DNA of 5,697 bases from Campylobacterota bacterium (lineage in GTDB: Bacteria > Campylobacterota > Campylobacteria > Campylobacterales > Sulfurovaceae). The stretch lies in NCBI GenBank assembly GCA_003646525.1, contig QMKU01000101.1:1-5697 (forward strand), given 5' to 3'. This document shows positions 5,467 to 5,697 of this stretch, piece after piece. How positions within the stretch are numbered: position 1 is the stretch's first letter; each line of letters starts with the position of its first letter. The translations under genes and the position numbers were made by a program. The notes beneath the pieces are model-generated. The model saw nothing but the letters and a program-made list of their open reading frames with translations. It was not told the origin of the DNA and did no database searches.

Positions 5467-5697
5467 ATGGATATAACAAAAGTAGGTTATGGAGAAAATC
5501 CAGACGCAGTGAAGGCAATTATCGAGGTACCACTCAATTCAAATATCAAATTTGAAATCGACAAAGAGTCTGGTACGGTTGAAGTAGATAGGGTGCTCTA
5601 CTCTGCGGTACACTACCCTGCAAACTATGGCTTTGTAGCTAATACACTCTCTGATGATGGTGATCCAGCAGACATCCTTGTACTTTGTGACTATGTA
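5467..5697 (+). CDS. ppa: Inorganic pyrophosphatase, soluble family I (5' part only)
   Basis: Ppa hydrolyses pyrophosphate to two phosphates in the cytoplasm, pulling PPi-producing biosynthetic reactions forward. Only the first 77 codons lie in the window; the frame is open to the right edge. The visible part aligns well by eye with Escherichia coli Ppa. It has E20, the KFEIDKESG block (28-36, with K28 and E30), VDR (40-42, R42), YPANYGFV (50-57) and the metal-binding signature DDGDPADIL (63-71), with D64, D66 and D69 matching E. coli D65, D67 and D70. AGGGAG (5454-5459) is seven bases before the ATG. It follows the SGNH gene by 75 bases and probably has its own promoter. Roughly the last 95-100 residues expected for the family are missing because of the window edge, not truncation. 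Confidence 0.95.
   Translation, partial: MDITKVGYGENPDAVKAIIEVPLNSNIKFEIDKESGTVEVDRVLYSAVHYPANYGFVANTLSDDGDPADILVLCDYV

Noticed and set aside
1..5697. CRISPR array, transposon, tRNA or rRNA gene, riboswitch or toxin-antitoxin pair
   Set aside because: I found no spaced repeats, transposase-like frames, cloverleaf or rRNA signatures, or small paired genes. Coding sequence fills almost the entire window.

Overview
The window looks like ordinary chromosomal housekeeping DNA from a Campylobacterota (epsilonproteobacterial) genome, most like a Sulfurovum- or Sulfurimonas-type free-living species. This is inferred from the short RecO with a C-terminal Cys/His zinc site, a small periplasmic class I cytochrome c beside folD, the folD-lepB-membrane metalloprotease order, AT-rich spacers and promoters with a good -10 but no clear -35. 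No ribosomal RNA or other phylogenetic marker is present, so the assignment is tentative.

Layout. At the left, recO (101-718, +) lies behind an AT-rich promoter region. It converges, with only 11 bases between the stop codons, on a small monoheme cytochrome c gene (730-1068, -), whose best start is a TTG with a well-placed GGAG. A divergent spacer (1069-1179) carries a perfect TATAAT reading toward folD. From 1180 to 5391 six genes run on the + strand and look like one transcription unit: folD (one-carbon folate metabolism), lepB (signal peptidase I, ATGA overlap with folD), a five-or-so-span site-2-type metalloprotease, rpiB (ribose-5-phosphate isomerase B), apt (adenine phosphoribosyltransferase) and a membrane-anchored or secreted SGNH hydrolase whose start lies inside the end of apt. 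After a 75-base spacer with its own probable promoter, ppa (soluble family I inorganic pyrophosphatase) starts at 5467 and runs off the right edge.

How the genes fit together. Three enzymes form a plausible chain: RpiB makes ribose 5-phosphate (the PRPP precursor), Apt uses PRPP plus adenine to make AMP and pyrophosphate, and Ppa hydrolyses the pyrophosphate. FolD supplies the 10-formyl-tetrahydrofolate used in purine synthesis. LepB and the M50 protease are membrane proteases and appear to be passengers in the same unit.

No new system is evident. The points worth a second look are small: the apt/SGNH overlap with a competing internal translation signal inside the SGNH gene, an 11-base direct repeat bracketing the cytochrome gene, the non-ATG cytochrome start, and a cysteine-bearing insertion near the C terminus of LepB. 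The longest stretch without a gene is the 111-base spacer at 1069-1179.
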